The notes beneath the pieces were generated by a model, which was not told the DNA's origin, made no database searches, and saw only the letters and a program-made list of their open reading frames with translations. A program made the translations under genes and the position numbers. Source: Betaproteobacteria bacterium (lineage in GTDB: Bacteria > Pseudomonadota > Gammaproteobacteria > Burkholderiales > Burkholderiaceae_D). From it: DNA of 55,089 bases. The stretch spans positions 1 through 55,089 of the forward strand of contig JABDED010000012.1 in the NCBI GenBank assembly GCA_013287275.1, written 5' to 3'. Positions within the stretch are counted from its first letter, which is position 1. Every line of letters starts with the position of its first letter. Positions 34,017-44,200 of the stretch are shown in pieces.

Positions 34017-34182
34017 TGCAGGTACTGACACACGTAGATATTTACTGCAAGGGTGGGCGGGTATCCCGTCGGCAAGCCGGCTTCCGGCAGACTCGCGAAT
34101 TGTTTGGCAAATCGGAGGCGCCCGTATATGATGGGGCAAAGACAAGCCCTGACCTGGACAATGCCCCCTTGACAGCGAGACG

Positions 34183-34902
34183 ATGAGATTTCCCCTGACA
34201 GCCATTGTGGCCTGCCTGTTCCTGATACCCCACGCGCCCACCGGCGCAGCCGAACTGATTATCATCCAGAAAGAAGAAACCGGCCCGCAAACCAATGACG
34301 TCGGCACCCGCGACCGTTTCCAGTCCGAGCTTGGAAAAATACTGGCCGAACGCATGGGCCGCAGCCCCAGGTTTCTCAATTTGTCGCGCAAGCGATTTAG
34401 GGATGCATTGGAAAGCGGCGACGGCGATATCCTGTGCGGCTATCTGCCCGAATGGCTGCCCGGCGCTTTCGACTGGAGCCGCCCGTTTATTCCTGTAACG
34501 GAAGTCCTGGTCTCGGCCAGCCGCGTCCCACCACCTGCCGCCGTCAGCGACCTCAAGGGAAAACGCATAGGCACTGTGCTCGGCTTTACCTATCTGGAAC
34601 TGGAAAAGGCGCTGGGTGCAGATTTTGTGCGCGACGACGGACCATCGAACGACTCGTCCTTGCGCAAGATGATGGCGGGCCGCTTTGATTATATGGTGAC
34701 CACCATGTCCATGATCGGCCCTCACCTCAAAAGCGGCGGCTTGCCTGTCCCGCTGAATCCTCCGCTGGTCGTCAAGGAATTCCATACGCAGTGCGCGGTG
34801 TCGCGGAAAGGCAATATCAAGGTAGAAGAGCTGAACAAGACCATCGACGGACTGATCAAAAGCGGTGAGCTCGCCAGATTGCTGCAGCGCCACAGGCAAT
34901 AA
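34183..34902 (+). CDS. Periplasmic amino-acid-binding-like protein (SBP_bac_3)
   Basis: A 239-residue exported protein (signal 1-23, ending GAAE). The fold is the family 3 solute-binding type: GTRDRFQSELGKILAERMGRSPRFLNLS, DILCGYLPEWLPGAFDWSRPFIP, VSDLKGKRIGTVLGFTYLELE with the hinge, and SSLRKMMAGRFDYMVTTMSM. No transporter subunits are adjacent, so it may act as a sensor or stand-alone binding protein. The ribosome site is weak. A minus-strand reading frame of 486 codons over this region is only a shadow. Confidence 0.82.
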   Translation: MRFPLTAIVACLFLIPHAPTGAAELIIIQKEETGPQTNDVGTRDRFQSELGKILAERMGRSPRFLNLSRKRFRDALESGDGDILCGYLPEWLPGAFDWSRPFIPVTEVLVSASRVPPPAAVSDLKGKRIGTVLGFTYLELEKALGADFVRDDGPSNDSSLRKMMAGRFDYMVTTMSMIGPHLKSGGLPVPLNPPLVVKEFHTQCAVSRKGNIKVEELNKTIDGLIKSGELARLLQRHRQ

Positions 34903-34942
34903 ATGAAGGCCTCGCGTTGACAAATGAAGGCCTCGCGTTGAC
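34901..34942. repeat. Tandem 21-bp direct repeat
   Basis: AAATGAAGGCCTCGCGTTGAC occurs twice head to tail, starting within the stop codon of the periplasmic binding protein gene. A recent slippage or unequal event is the likely origin. Confidence 0.85.
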
Positions 34943-34998
34943 GCCGGCCGATCCCGCTTATACCTTATAATTACACACGAGCAAGCGGGTGGCGAGCC

Positions 34999-35463
34999 AT
35001 GAAAAAATTTGAATTGCACGGCGATTTCACCCTGTCGGTAGAGGGGAATATACTCGTTTCCCTGGTACGAGGGCCGTTCAATGTCGAATGCACCCGCGCC
35101 TACCTGCGCGAACTCACGCCCATCGCGCAAAGCCTGGCGGCGGCGGGCCCCTGGGCCGGCATTTCCGAATACCGCGTCAGCGCCCTGTTTCCGCTGGATA
35201 GCTCGGTCATCATGCGCAAGAACATGGAAATTGCAGTGAAGCATATGAAGCTCGTCGCCAATTGCTGGGTAGTGCCGCCTACGGTAGAAGGTTATGGCAT
35301 TGTCTACAACCAGGCGCGCCACGTGTTCGACGGCATCCTGCCGTTTGAAGTATTTGAAAGCGGCGAGGATGCGCGCGCCTGGACACGGCAGCAATTGGCG
35401 CTGCACCTGTCCAGCACACAAAATGGCATAGCGCGCAACGACGCCGTCAAACATCCCGAATAG
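34999..35463 (+). CDS. Hypothetical protein, 154 residues
   Basis: Not assigned to a family. It is a soluble alpha/beta protein that opens MKKFELHGDFTLSVEGNILV, with a central SVIMRKNMEIAVKHMKLVANCW and a C-terminal helical part (FEVFESGEDARAWTRQQLALHLSS). The alternation of strands and helices is compatible with a STAS/SpoIIAA-like fold, but I would not press that. GGGTGGCGAG lies just upstream of the ATG. No operon partner. Confidence 0.72.
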   Translation: MKKFELHGDFTLSVEGNILVSLVRGPFNVECTRAYLRELTPIAQSLAAAGPWAGISEYRVSALFPLDSSVIMRKNMEIAVKHMKLVANCWVVPPTVEGYGIVYNQARHVFDGILPFEVFESGEDARAWTRQQLALHLSSTQNGIARNDAVKHPE

Positions 35464-35498
35464 AGGCCCAACGCGCGGACGTGTCTTCTTCGTGCTGA

Positions 35499-35906
35499 TC
35501 AACCTGGCTCGTGGGCCGATTCCAGCGCCCTGCTCATCGCCGCCACACCCTGCTCCATCATTGCGGCGATCGGCGCCGCCATCGCATCGGGCAGCACGTC
35601 GGTGATCCAGACGAAACGGGTGCGGCCTGGGCCAAGTTCAAACAATTGCGCCGACGCATTGTGGTGCGTGGCCATGCCGCCCACCGCGCTGTAACTCAGG
35701 CGCCGCAGCGTATCGTCTATGCCGACCAGCAACTCGCGCGCGCTCATGCCGTTGGCAAAACGGATCACGCGGGCGTCCTCTTCCATCACGCATGCTGTGA
35801 CAAAACCGGGCGCCAGCCTTTGATGCACAGCGCCAAAATCGCGCAGAGCATCCCATACATCTTCCACGCCGGCATTGACGTTGAACTCTTTATAGATGGT
35901 GGCCAT
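35499..35906 (-). CDS. SRPBCC-family protein
   Basis: A 135-residue START-like domain protein of the polyketide cyclase/dehydrase branch. The signature is KEFNVNAGVEDVWDALRDFGAVHQRLAPGFVT at the N-terminus, the strand LSYSAVGGMATHHNASAQLFELG, and FVWITDVLPDAMAAPIAAMMEQG in the C-terminal helix. GAGGAG precedes the start by about six bases. It is the last gene of the AraC-VOC-SRPBCC unit (12 bases behind the VOC gene). Confidence 0.88.
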   Translation of the reverse strand: MATIYKEFNVNAGVEDVWDALRDFGAVHQRLAPGFVTACVMEEDARVIRFANGMSARELLVGIDDTLRRLSYSAVGGMATHHNASAQLFELGPGRTRFVWITDVLPDAMAAPIAAMMEQGVAAMSRALESAHEPG

Positions 35907-35918
35907 GGCCGCTCCTCG

Positions 35919-36278
35919 TTACAGACAGACGGCTTCGACATTATTGCCGTCCGGATCGATCAGGAAGGCAGCATAGTAGCTGGCGCTATAGTCGGGACGC
36001 GGGCCCGGAGCGCCGTTGTCGCTGCCGCCGGCTTCCAGCCCTGCCTTGTGGAAAGCCTTGACGGCCTTATGTTCGGCAGCGCGGAAGGCGATGTGGGTTT
36101 TTGCCAGGGCCGTGCCCTCGCCGGCGTACAGCCACAGCGCGGGCGCATCCGGCGGGCCGAAACCGGCATAGCTGTCGTCGTGCGAGCCCAGCACATGGCC
36201 CAGCGGCGCCAGTGCTGCCTGGTAGAAACGGATGCTCGCCTGCAAGTCGCTGACTGTTATTCCAATGTGGTCATACAT
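35919..36278 (-). CDS. VOC-family protein (glyoxalase/dioxygenase-like)
   Basis: A 119-residue vicinal oxygen chelate protein. The metal ligands expected for the family are visible at H4 (MYDHIGITV), H62 (KTHIAFRA) and E115 (NNVEAV), so it likely binds a divalent metal. The GST-like 2x beta-alpha-beta-beta-beta layout is complete. Relatives include glyoxalase I and fosfomycin-resistance-like enzymes; the substrate is unknown. Its start lies 22 bases inside the AraC gene, which implies coupling. Confidence 0.9.
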   Translation of the reverse strand: MYDHIGITVSDLQASIRFYQAALAPLGHVLGSHDDSYAGFGPPDAPALWLYAGEGTALAKTHIAFRAAEHKAVKAFHKAGLEAGGSDNGAPGPRPDYSASYYAAFLIDPDGNNVEAVCL

Positions 36279-37156
36279 GATGGAGTCCTTTGAGTGGTGA
36301 GGCGTCCATCATCCAATAAGCTTGCAATACGTTCTTGGAAAATCTTGCGGTCTCCTTTGGCTGCGCGGCGGAAGGCCAGCGGCGACACGCCCGCTGCCCG
36401 GTGGAAAGTCCGCACAAAATTGCTGAGGTCGGCAAAGCCGACGTCGTAGGCGACATCGGTGACGGGCCGCCCGTCGTCAGCCAGCAGGCGTGCTGCATGG
36501 CGCAAACGGGAGCGCACCAGGTATTGGTGCGGCGTCACACCGAGTACCCGTGAAAACAGCCGCAGGAAATGGAAAGGGCTCAGGCCCGCCTCAGCCGCGG
36601 CATTGTCCAGGCTGATGTCTTGCGGCGCATGCGCGGCGATCCACATGGCCGCCTCCACCGCGCGCCGCCGGTCCGGCCCGGTAGTTGCCTGCGGCGCATG
36701 CTTGCGGCCGGCCATCAATTCAACAAAGCGGTTGGCAAAGCACATGCCGACTTCATCCAGCCCTGCATCGCTGCGGCCTTCGGCCACGGTTTGCGCCAGT
36801 TCACCCAATACCATCAGCTCCGGCAAAGGCGGCAGGCCGCCGCTGCTCCATATCCGCTCGGCGCCGCCCAGCGCAGCGATGCAGGCTTCCGACAAATGAA
36901 ACGCCAGGCATTCGTCGCCGCAGACGTGGTGGTCGTGCGTGCATAAGAATTCATCGCCCGGCCGCCCGACCAGCACCGACCCGGCCACCAGCTCATACGA
37001 TGCGCCGCGCACGCGGTAGCCGAAGCTGCCCTTGCGCACATAGGCCACCGAATAGCCTTCGTGCAATTCTGGATAGGGTTGGTCTTCCGGGTTGCTGGTG
37101 CAGCGGTAGTCCACTACCTGCACAGGACCGGATTGCAGTTCGGTAGCGGTGAGCAT
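36257..37156 (-). CDS. AraC-family transcriptional regulator
   Basis: A 299-residue regulator. The N-terminal cupin-like part (residues about 1-120: [20 protein letters not shown], then the His-rich [16 protein letters not shown]) probably binds an effector. The C-terminal pair of helix-turn-helix motifs is [33 protein letters not shown] and the second [37 protein letters not shown] is six bases before the start. It heads an operon with VOC and SRPBCC genes, which it probably controls. Confidence 0.92.
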   Translation of the reverse strand: MLTATELQSGPVQVVDYRCTSNPEDQPYPELHEGYSVAYVRKGSFGYRVRGASYELVAGSVLVGRPGDEFLCTHDHHVCGDECLAFHLSEACIAALGGAERIWSSGGLPPLPELMVLGELAQTVAEGRSDAGLDEVGMCFANRFVELMAGRKHAPQATTGPDRRRAVEAAMWIAAHAPQDISLDNAAAEAGLSPFHFLRLFSRVLGVTPHQYLVRSRLRHAARLLADDGRPVTDVAYDVGFADLSNFVRTFHRAAGVSPLAFRRAAKGDRKIFQERIASLLDDGRLTTQRTPSCMTTLE

Positions 37157-37354
37157 GGAACCTCCAGGGAATGGTTACGCCAAAGCAAAGAAAGAATTGG
37201 CGAAGGATACTCGCTCAGAAATACATGATATCGCCAAATGCGGATCGCAGTGAAACGCCGGAAACGCGCCAGGTTTACCACTATCTTAGACGCCCAATAT
37301 GAACTATAACGATTAGACATTCCGGCGCACGTGGCCAGCGTGGTCGACAAAGTA

Positions 37355-37579
37355 GAACTCATTTCATAAATAGCCGTGAATGCAAACGAGTCTAGTTGGG
37401 ATGCAGCGCTAGGCGCGTCGCGACGCAAAGGGTGGTTCCCTTTGCTAGCGGCGCAACAACGCGATGCGCCCAAATAGACCGTTCCCGAAGGGTTTGTCCC
37501 CTGCGCCGAGTGTCCAGAATGACCCAGGTGCCCGCGCAGGGGACAAATGCATCTCACGGGTATTTATGAAATGAGTTCT
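37355..37579. mobile_element. MITE-like element, 225 bp, with 26-bp terminal inverted repeats
   Basis: The terminal repeat AGAACTCATTTCATAAATA (37355-37373 and onward to 37380) is matched in 25 of 26 positions by the inverse at 37554-37579. Inside are two more dyads: GCAAAGGG/CCCTTTGC (37425-37445) and TTTGTCCCCTGCGC with its inverse (37493-37547). There is no coding capacity. The right end stops 36 bases before the DUF4242 start codon. The element accounts for half of the 459-base AraC/DUF4242 spacer; the other half holds nothing recognised. Confidence 0.75.
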
Positions 37580-37615
37580 GGCGTTCGCGCGGAAATCAAT
37601 AATGAGGAGAATGTC

Positions 37616-37888
37616 ATGCCAAAATATGTCATCGAACGCGACATCCCCGGGGCCGGGAAATTGTCGCAAGAAGAACTGCGGGGCATTTCACAAAAATCCT
37701 GTAGCGTGCTGGGCAAGATGGGGCCGCAGATCCAGTGGGTGCAAAGCTATGTGACCGGCGACAAGGTCTATTGCATCTATAACGCACCGAACGAAGGCAT
37801 GGTCCGCGAGCATGCGCAGCAAGGCGGTTTCCCGGCCAACCGCATCTCCGAAGTCACCACGATCATAGACCCGGTCACGGCGGAATAG
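37616..37888 (+). CDS. DUF4242-family small protein
   Basis: A 90-residue protein of the DUF4242 family (nickel-binding SCO4226 type). The pattern MPKYVIERDIPGAGKLSQEEL, then IQWVQSYVTGDKVYCIYNAPNEGMVREHAQQGGFPANRI is complete, with H in EHAQQGGFP as a likely metal ligand. The family is a dimeric ferredoxin-like fold of uncertain role. AGGAGA is found seven bases upstream. The gene sits just behind the MITE-like element, which may supply or disturb its promoter. Confidence 0.9.
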   Translation: MPKYVIERDIPGAGKLSQEELRGISQKSCSVLGKMGPQIQWVQSYVTGDKVYCIYNAPNEGMVREHAQQGGFPANRISEVTTIIDPVTAE

Positions 37889-37916
37889 GCCTGCAGCGCG
37901 CCCTTCTTGCCTGGTC

Positions 37917-38399
37917 CTAAGTTGCGCGCAGGTAATTCCTTGCGATCAACGCAATAGGCAAGCCCACGCACAGGATATGCGTCGCTATTCCTGTGGCCAT
38001 GAATGCGGCATCGTATTTCAGGTGATGCGGAAACGCCGATAAAGGCAGCACCACGGCGTTCATCAGCGCATAGACGGCGATACCGTAGAGTGTGCCAGAG
38101 AACAGCGCGTTGGCGCGGACCAGGGAGTATCTGCCATAAGCCAGCATGTAAGTGAACGAGAAGGCCAGCATCATCACGAAATGCAGCGCCAGCCCCAGGC
38201 TTGCCGTACTGGCGCCGCCTGCATACGCATCCTTGCCCAGCAACCCGCTGGCGACGGATTGCAGGATGCGCACGGCCGGTACGCCGTGCCAGGCGCTGGT
38301 GACGATCGCCCCCGTGATATCCATCGTGCCGGCCACCAGCCAGGCCAGCAATACCGGATGGAGGATGTTGCGCTGTGCTGAAGCAATGCCGTTTGCCAT
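37917..38399 (-). CDS. Membrane protein of unknown function, 160 residues
   Basis: A polytopic protein with four predicted helices (about 15-35, 68-90, 98-118, 130-152). It carries GTMDITGAIVTSAWHGVPAVRILQSVASGLLGKDAY, the pattern of DUF1440/YagU-like membrane proteins, but I am not certain. AAGGAAG is six to seven bases upstream. No neighbour suggests a role. Confidence 0.8.
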   Translation of the reverse strand: MANGIASAQRNILHPVLLAWLVAGTMDITGAIVTSAWHGVPAVRILQSVASGLLGKDAYAGGASTASLGLALHFVMMLAFSFTYMLAYGRYSLVRANALFSGTLYGIAVYALMNAVVLPLSAFPHHLKYDAAFMATGIATHILCVGLPIALIARNYLRAT

Positions 38400-38455
38400 C
38401 TCTGTCTTCCTTTATGTTTTTATGTTTATAGGCAAACCTGATCAGACGTGATGCG

Positions 38456-39094
38456 TCAGTCGGCGTGCCGGTAGGTGCTGTCGCCGAAAGGCGCAGCCTT
38501 GAACTCCTTCAGCGACTCTGCCCGGTGCGAATATTCTTGCAGCGCAGGATAGGAAGCGGCAGGAATCACATCAGAGACCATTTCCAGTAAAAAGTTCCAT
38601 CCCACCGCCACCGTGACGCCGGCCTGGCCCATCGCCTCGCTGTCGGCTGCCAGCGGCCGGGCTTTCAGCTCCGCTTCCAGCAAATCCAGCGCCGCCAGCA
38701 TTTGCGAGGAAACCCGGGCCATCCAGGGTTCATGCAGTTTTTCCGGGGGCCGCACCATGCGTTCATAGACGATCTGCACGCCCTTGTCGATCGCGGCCAG
38801 CGCCAGCCCGATCACGCGCAACTCTTGCTGGCGAGCCGCAACGCCGGCCGGCATCAGGCTCCTGCGCGGGGCGGCGAGCGCTTCCGCGTAATCAATGATC
38901 AAGGTGGAGTCCATCAGCACCGTGCCGTCGTCGCACACCAGCGACGGCGCCTTGACCACAGGATTGATCTGCCTGAACTGTTCATAGGTGCGGAACACCG
39001 AGATGGACTGGTGCTCGAAGCGCAGGCCGAGCAACTGCAACGAGATCGCCACACGGCGTACATAGGGGGAGTCCAGCATTCCTATCAATTGCAT
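38456..39094 (-). CDS. Glutathione S-transferase family protein
   Basis: A 212-residue GST. The N-terminal thioredoxin-like part is MLDSPYVRRVAISLQLLG, with Ser8 in place of the classic Tyr, VVKAPSLVCDDG with the cis-Pro region and MDSTLIIDYAEAL (glutathione carboxylate contacts). The C-terminal helical domain starts near residue 85. The sequence differs from the GST at 15200, so they are not recent duplicates. It stands alone. Confidence 0.9.
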   Translation of the reverse strand: MQLIGMLDSPYVRRVAISLQLLGLRFEHQSISVFRTYEQFRQINPVVKAPSLVCDDGTVLMDSTLIIDYAEALAAPRRSLMPAGVAARQQELRVIGLALAAIDKGVQIVYERMVRPPEKLHEPWMARVSSQMLAALDLLEAELKARPLAADSEAMGQAGVTVAVGWNFLLEMVSDVIPAASYPALQEYSHRAESLKEFKAAPFGDSTYRHAD

Positions 39095-39173
39095 AGCAGA
39101 TCCTTGGTTTTTGTAAGGCTGAAAGTCTGGAAAGCCTGGTTACCGCTAGCGGCAATCGCGGCTGATGTGGATT

Positions 39174-39659
39174 CTAATGCACCGGGGTCATATCGATAGG
39201 CTTGGGCGCCAGCCGGTAAAAGTGCATCGCAGCCCTGGTTTCGGTGGGCGTCAACACGCGTGGTTTCGCCTGCTTGAGCGCCTCATCTTCAGGGAACATG
39301 GAGCGCAGCAACAGCACCCGGTAGACATCCATGCGTTCTATATCGGTCTTGCAACGCGACCGGCAAAAAGACTTGTAGGCCTTCAATATTTCTTCCCAAA
39401 GTGCAATATTTGCCTCGGCGTCCGTATCCCGTTTATAGATGTTGACCGCCTGGTCGTAGCTAATGCCGTCGATCGGTTCAAAGGTATCGGTGATGGCGCG
39501 GATGCGCTTCAGGAAAGCTTCCGAAAGTTCGCTGCGCTGGGGCTGGACGGCCGGCGTTTTATTTGGATTGACGGGCGTTGCCGTTTGCCCAGAGGCAAAA
39601 GCGGACAAGGCTGCGGATACTACAAAAGCGGCGGTGGTCAGTAGTGCAGATGGGCGCAT
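39174..39659 (-). CDS. Secreted protein of unknown function, 161 residues
   Basis: The signal peptide covers about residues 1-24 (ALLTTAAFVVSAALSAFASG). The mature part is helical: SEAFLKRIRAITDTFEPIDGISYDQAVNIYKRD, then WEEILKAYKSFCRSRCKTDIERMDVYRVLLLRSM, with two nearby cysteines that may form a disulfide. No family is recognised, and no clear ribosome site precedes the ATG at 39659; the frame itself stays open to 39764. Confidence 0.75.
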   Translation of the reverse strand: MRPSALLTTAAFVVSAALSAFASGQTATPVNPNKTPAVQPQRSELSEAFLKRIRAITDTFEPIDGISYDQAVNIYKRDTDAEANIALWEEILKAYKSFCRSRCKTDIERMDVYRVLLLRSMFPEDEALKQAKPRVLTPTETRAAMHFYRLAPKPIDMTPVH

Positions 39660-39752
39660 GGCGTTTGCTAATGATAAGAAGAACCGGCTTCCATGGTACG
39701 ATAAAACATCGGTGTTTGCATGGATTGCGGTGAATGGCGCCACCGGAATTTG

Positions 39753-39845
39753 TAGGGTGGGCAAGCATTGCCCACGCCGTCCATGGCATTCAATGGAAGG
39801 CAGCTGAATAAGATGGAAACGCGTGGGCAGTTCCTGCCCACCCTA
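39753..39845. repeat. TAGGGTGGGCAAG inverted repeat pair (family B, copy 1)
   Basis: Arms TAGGGTGGGCAAGCATTGCCCACGC (39753-39777) and its near complement at 39821-39845 flank 43 bases. Each arm is itself a GTGGGCA...TGCCCAC palindrome. It lies between the secreted-protein gene and the dienelactone hydrolase-like gene. A second copy is at 41016-41112. Confidence 0.85.
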
Positions 39846-39847
39846 CC

Positions 39848-40870
39848 CTATTCAGGAAGGTGGAAAGCCTTCTTCAGGAATAGCTTCACATCCGCTTCGG
39901 CCTTGTCGCCCTGTCCAAGGTCGGACCCGGTCGCTACTCCGCGCATGATGCAGGCCTTGGTCAGTTCCTCGACTGCACTCAGCGACGCCAGTTTTTCCCC
40001 GGTCAGCAGATAGCGATATTCGCCGTGCTCCATGTCGAATTGAATCTGCGGGCACTTCTGGACAGAGGTTGATGAGGGGTGGTATTTGTAATAGGCATTG
40101 GTATTGTCGAAATCATGATAGGCGCCGGGATACACATGCACCTCCACCTGCTGCTGGTCGCGCTGCATCACTTCGGCGAAGTTCTGGCACAGTTTTGCCG
40201 GCGTGTAGTTGTCCTTTTCTCCCAGCGCCATCATCAGCGGCGTGCCCGTCAGCTTCGGCGCCGGCGTAGCCCACCAGACCTGCGCGCAGCCAGGATAAAA
40301 AGCGATCAGCGCGGCAAACTTGACGTCGTCATCGATCATGCCTTTCCTGAAGGCTTCCATCGTCATTTCCAGGGCGACTCCGCCACCGCGGGAAAAACCT
40401 ATCTGGCCGATTTTTGTAGGATCGATGCGCGGATCGGTCGCCAGCAGCCTGAGCGCGGCCAGTGCATCGGCATCGTTGGCGGCGGGACTCAGCTTGCCCT
40501 GGTCGGCCTCGGTGCTGGCGATATTGCGCGGGCCATAAGAATCGACAATAAACGCGGCGACGCCGATTTCATTAAAGGCCCGTGCCCAGCGCCGCACATC
40601 CTTTTCCTGCGGGCCGGCCGAGCCATGCGAAATCACCATCGCCGGGATGCGCCCCTTTATCTCCTTGGGTAGATACAGGTTGGCCCAGATGACGGTCGGC
40701 GTCTTGTCATACTTGCGATGCACCAGATCCCACTTGGACTTTGGCGTGGCGCTGTTGAAGTAGATCCGGCCTTCGGGCTGTGTGGACAGGTCGGTGTAGA
40801 CCTGCTGCGCGGGGGCGATGGATGGAAGTAGCGTGGCAAGGGCCAGGCTTAAAACCAGTAGCCGGGACAT
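39848..40870 (-). CDS. Secreted dienelactone-hydrolase-like esterase
   Basis: A 340-residue exported alpha/beta hydrolase (signal 1-21). The catalytic elements are HGSAG (82-86), the nucleophile S160 in IGFSRGGG, D in LGEKDNYTP and H in YHDFDN, the DLH family arrangement with a serine instead of the cysteine of true dienelactone hydrolase. A long C-terminal tail follows. The start at 40870 is supported by TTAGGATCG upstream; an extended frame to 40945 would spoil the signal peptide. Both ends of the gene are bordered by family B repeats. Confidence 0.88.
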   Translation of the reverse strand: MSRLLVLSLALATLLPSIAPAQQVYTDLSTQPEGRIYFNSATPKSKWDLVHRKYDKTPTVIWANLYLPKEIKGRIPAMVISHGSAGPQEKDVRRWARAFNEIGVAAFIVDSYGPRNIASTEADQGKLSPAANDADALAALRLLATDPRIDPTKIGQIGFSRGGGVALEMTMEAFRKGMIDDDVKFAALIAFYPGCAQVWWATPAPKLTGTPLMMALGEKDNYTPAKLCQNFAEVMQRDQQQVEVHVYPGAYHDFDNTNAYYKYHPSSTSVQKCPQIQFDMEHGEYRYLLTGEKLASLSAVEELTKACIMRGVATGSDLGQGDKAEADVKLFLKKAFHLPE

Positions 40871-41015
40871 CACGATCCTAATCAATTGAGTTCTTCTCGT
40901 GACCACGGCGGCATTATCGGAAACTGCGAATTTTTTCATTACCATCCTGTGTCATGGATTGAATGAGCTTGTTGACGCGTGCCGGCAATTCGAAGTGCCT
41001 TGCATTCGAAAATGG

Positions 41016-41112
41016 TAGGGTGGGCAAGCATTGCCCACGCTGTCAACGACGGTATTAAAATGGAAGGCACCTTAATGAGGTGAGAACGCGTGGGCAGTTC
41101 CTGATCACCCCA
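41016..41112. repeat. TAGGGTGGGCAAG inverted repeat pair (family B, copy 2)
   Basis: The left arm (41016-41040) equals the left arm of copy 1 exactly. The right arm (41088-41112) begins GCGTGGGCAGTTCCTG as in copy 1 but ends with a changed tail. The space between arms (47 bases) is not conserved. Confidence 0.85.
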
Positions 41113-41153
41113 CATGGCTGGTCAATATTCGTACGGCGTGATGTAGCCACCTT

Positions 41154-41184
41154 CGGTGCAATACGCGTTGCTATTGCACCCTAC
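41154..41184. repeat. Single TAGGGTG-type palindrome (family A, copy 3)
   Basis: CGGTGCAATACGCGTTGCTATTGCACCCTAC, a single arm related to the pairs near 1.6 and 4.9 kb. With family B copy 2 it fills most of the 386-base gap between the esterase and gdh genes. Confidence 0.8.
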
Positions 41185-41256
41185 TTTAGGTGCTGGTGAT
41201 TTGGCAGGCGGCTGTCGCTCCGAAGTACGGAGAATTCACCGCCTGCCTATACCGCG

Positions 41257-44200
41257 TCAGGCCAGCATCCTCAACTCCCGCAACAACACCGACAGCATCG
41301 CCAGGTCCGATTCGCGTGCGGCTTTTACATCGGCCATTACCTCATTCACGCGTACCAGCGCCTTGCCGCTGTGCTCTTCCCATGCGGCCAGCAGTTTTTC
41401 CGGGTCGTTCAACCCTGGCGAATGGGCCAGGATGCCGGCTGTCATCTGGCGTTGCAGGCTGGCGAGGTCATCGCGCATGGCGGCCCTGGCCATGGTTTGC
41501 CAGTGGGTGTCGGAGGGCAGGTTGCCGATTTGCGAGGCGACCCAGCGCAGGCCCAGCTTGCCGCCCAGCTTGAAGTACAGCGCGGCGGCGAGTTCTACCG
41601 GGCGGCCGGATTCGTGCGAGGTTTCCACCACGTCCAGTAGCGCATACATATTGTCCAGGCGGGCAATGGTCTGAGCCACCTCATTGGGTACGCCCTGCTC
41701 TTCCAGCGCGTTTTGCGCTGACTGGCAAGCGTTCAGGTCTTCTGCCGCCAGGTAGCTGCCGGAATCGCGCGCGATGACCGCGGCGCCGGGCGAGAAAAAT
41801 TCCAGCACTTGGGTGATCGGCATCTTGACCGAGCGGCGGCGCAGGAACCACAGCGTGGCGCGCAGGATCAGGCGGCCGGCGTCGATCAGCATTTCGGACT
41901 GGGCCGAGGCCGGCACCTTGCCATCCAGCGCATCTATCTCTTTCCACAGCTTGCTGATGCCGAACACTTCGCGCGCCAGGATGAAGCAGCGCACCACTTC
42001 CGGCGCGGTGGCGCCGGTTTCTTCGCGCATGCGGTGTACGAATACGCTGCCGGTGCTGTTGATGGTGTCGTTGGAAATGACGGTGGCGATGATCTCGCGC
42101 TTCAGCGGATGGCGCGGCATGATGGCGGCAAAGCGGTCTTGCAGCGCCTGCGGGAAGTAGCCAGTCAGCGCCTGCGCCACATATTCATCGTCGATCAGGT
42201 CGGACTTGATCAGCTCGTCGAACAACTCCATCTTGCTGTAGGCCAGCAGCACCGCGCGTTCCGGCGAGGTCAGGCCCAGCTTGGCGGCCTTGCGCTCGCT
42301 GATTTTTTCTTCGGAGGGCAGGTATTCCACCGCGCGGTCCAGGCGGCCGGCTTTTTCCAGGTGTCGGATAAAGCGGGCGTGGTCGTCCAACAGCTTGCCG
42401 CCGCGCACGCCTGACACCGCCAGCGACTGGGTCTGGTAGTAATTGTCCTTCAGCACCAGCAGACCCACTTCATCGGTCATGCTGGCCAGCAGGTCGTTGC
42501 GCTCGCTTTCCGGCAGCGCGCCGCCTTCGATGACGGCGTTCAGCAATATCTTGATATTGACTTCATGGTCGGAGCAATCGACGCCGGCGGAGTTATCTAT
42601 CGCATCGGTATTGATGCGGCCGCCGTTCATTGCGTATTCTATGCGGCCCAGTTGCGTGCAGCCTAGGTTACCGCCTTCGGCCACGACCTTGCAGCGCAGC
42701 TCGTTGCCGTTGACGCGCAAGGCGTCGGTGGCGCGGTCGCCTACGCTGTCATGGCTCTGGTAGCTGGCCTTCACATAGGTGCCGATGCCGCCGTTGTACA
42801 GCAGGTCTACCGGCGCCTTCAGGATGGCGCGCATCAGTTCCACCGGCGTCATGCTCTGCGCATTGATGTCCAGCGCGGCCTGGATTTCCGGCGACAGCGG
42901 GATGCTCTTGGCGCCGCGCGAGAACACGCCGCCGCCGGCCGAGATCAGCGACTTGTCGTAATCCTCCCACGACGAACGCGGCAGGTTGAACAGGCGCTCG
43001 CGCTCGGCAAAGCTGCTGGCCGCCACCGGGCTTGGGTCCAGGAAGATATGGCGGTGGTCGAATGCGGCGATCAGGCGTATGTGTTTGGACAACAGCATGC
43101 CGTTGCCGAAGACGTCGCCGGACATGTCGCCGACGCCGGCCACCGTGAACTCGGTGCTTTGCGTATCAACGCCGAAGTCGCGGAAGTGGCGCTTGACGCT
43201 TTCCCACGCGCCGCGCGCGGTGATGCCCATTTTTTTATGGTCGTAGCCGACCGAGCCGCCGGATGCAAATGCATCGCCTAGCCAGAAATTGTATTCGGCG
43301 CTGATCGCATTCGCATAGTCGGAGAAGGTGGCGGTGCCCTTGTCGGCGGCCACCACCAGGTAAGGATCATCTTCGTCGTGGCGCACCACGCCTTCCGGGT
43401 GCACGACTTTGCCCTTGACCAGGTTGTCGGTCAGGTCCAGCAGGCCGCGCAGGAAGGTCTGGTAGCAGGCCACGCCTTCTTTCAGGTAAGCTTCGCGGTC
43501 GGAGGCCGGCGGTGCGGCTTTCAGCACGAAGCCGCCCTTGGAGCCTACCGGCACGATCACCGCATTCTTGACCATTTGCGCCTTCACCAGGCCCAGCACT
43601 TCAGTGCGGAAGTCTTCCGGCCGGTCCGACCAGCGCAGGCCGCCGCGGGCGACCTTGCCGCCGCGCAGGTGGATGCCTTCCACCCTCGGTGAATACACGA
43701 AGATCTCGAACATCGGCCGTGGCTGCGGCAGCTCCGGTATCTTGCTGGAATCGAACTTGATCGACAGATAGGCTTTGCGCTTGTCGCCCTCGCCTATCTG
43801 GTAGTAGTTGGTGCGCAGTGAAGCCTGCAGCACCGCCAGGAAACGGCGCAGGATGAAGTCTTCATCGGCGACCGCGACCTTGTCCAACTGACCCTCTATC
43901 GCAGCGGCGGCCATGCTGATGGACTTGTCGCGCCCTTCCGAATGGGCCGGCACGAAGCGCGCATGGAACAGGCGCACCAGCGCCTGCGTGATGCCGGCGT
44001 GCTTGGACAACGTTTGCTCTATATAGCTCTGGCTGTAGGTAAAGCCGGCCTGCTTCAGGTATTTGGCATACGCGCGCAGCATCACGATCTCGTCGCTGGA
44101 CAGGGCGGCGGCCAGGGTCAGGCGGTTGAAGCCGTCGTTCTCCACCTGCTTGCCCCAGATGCGGGCGAAGGATTCTTCAAACTTGGATTTGACTTGCTCA

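Noticed and set aside
34042-35502. 486-codon open frame on the minus strand
   Set aside because: It lies antisense to two good plus-strand genes (the periplasmic binding protein and a hypothetical protein) and has no domain or protein-like hydrophobic pattern; it is a GC-driven shadow.
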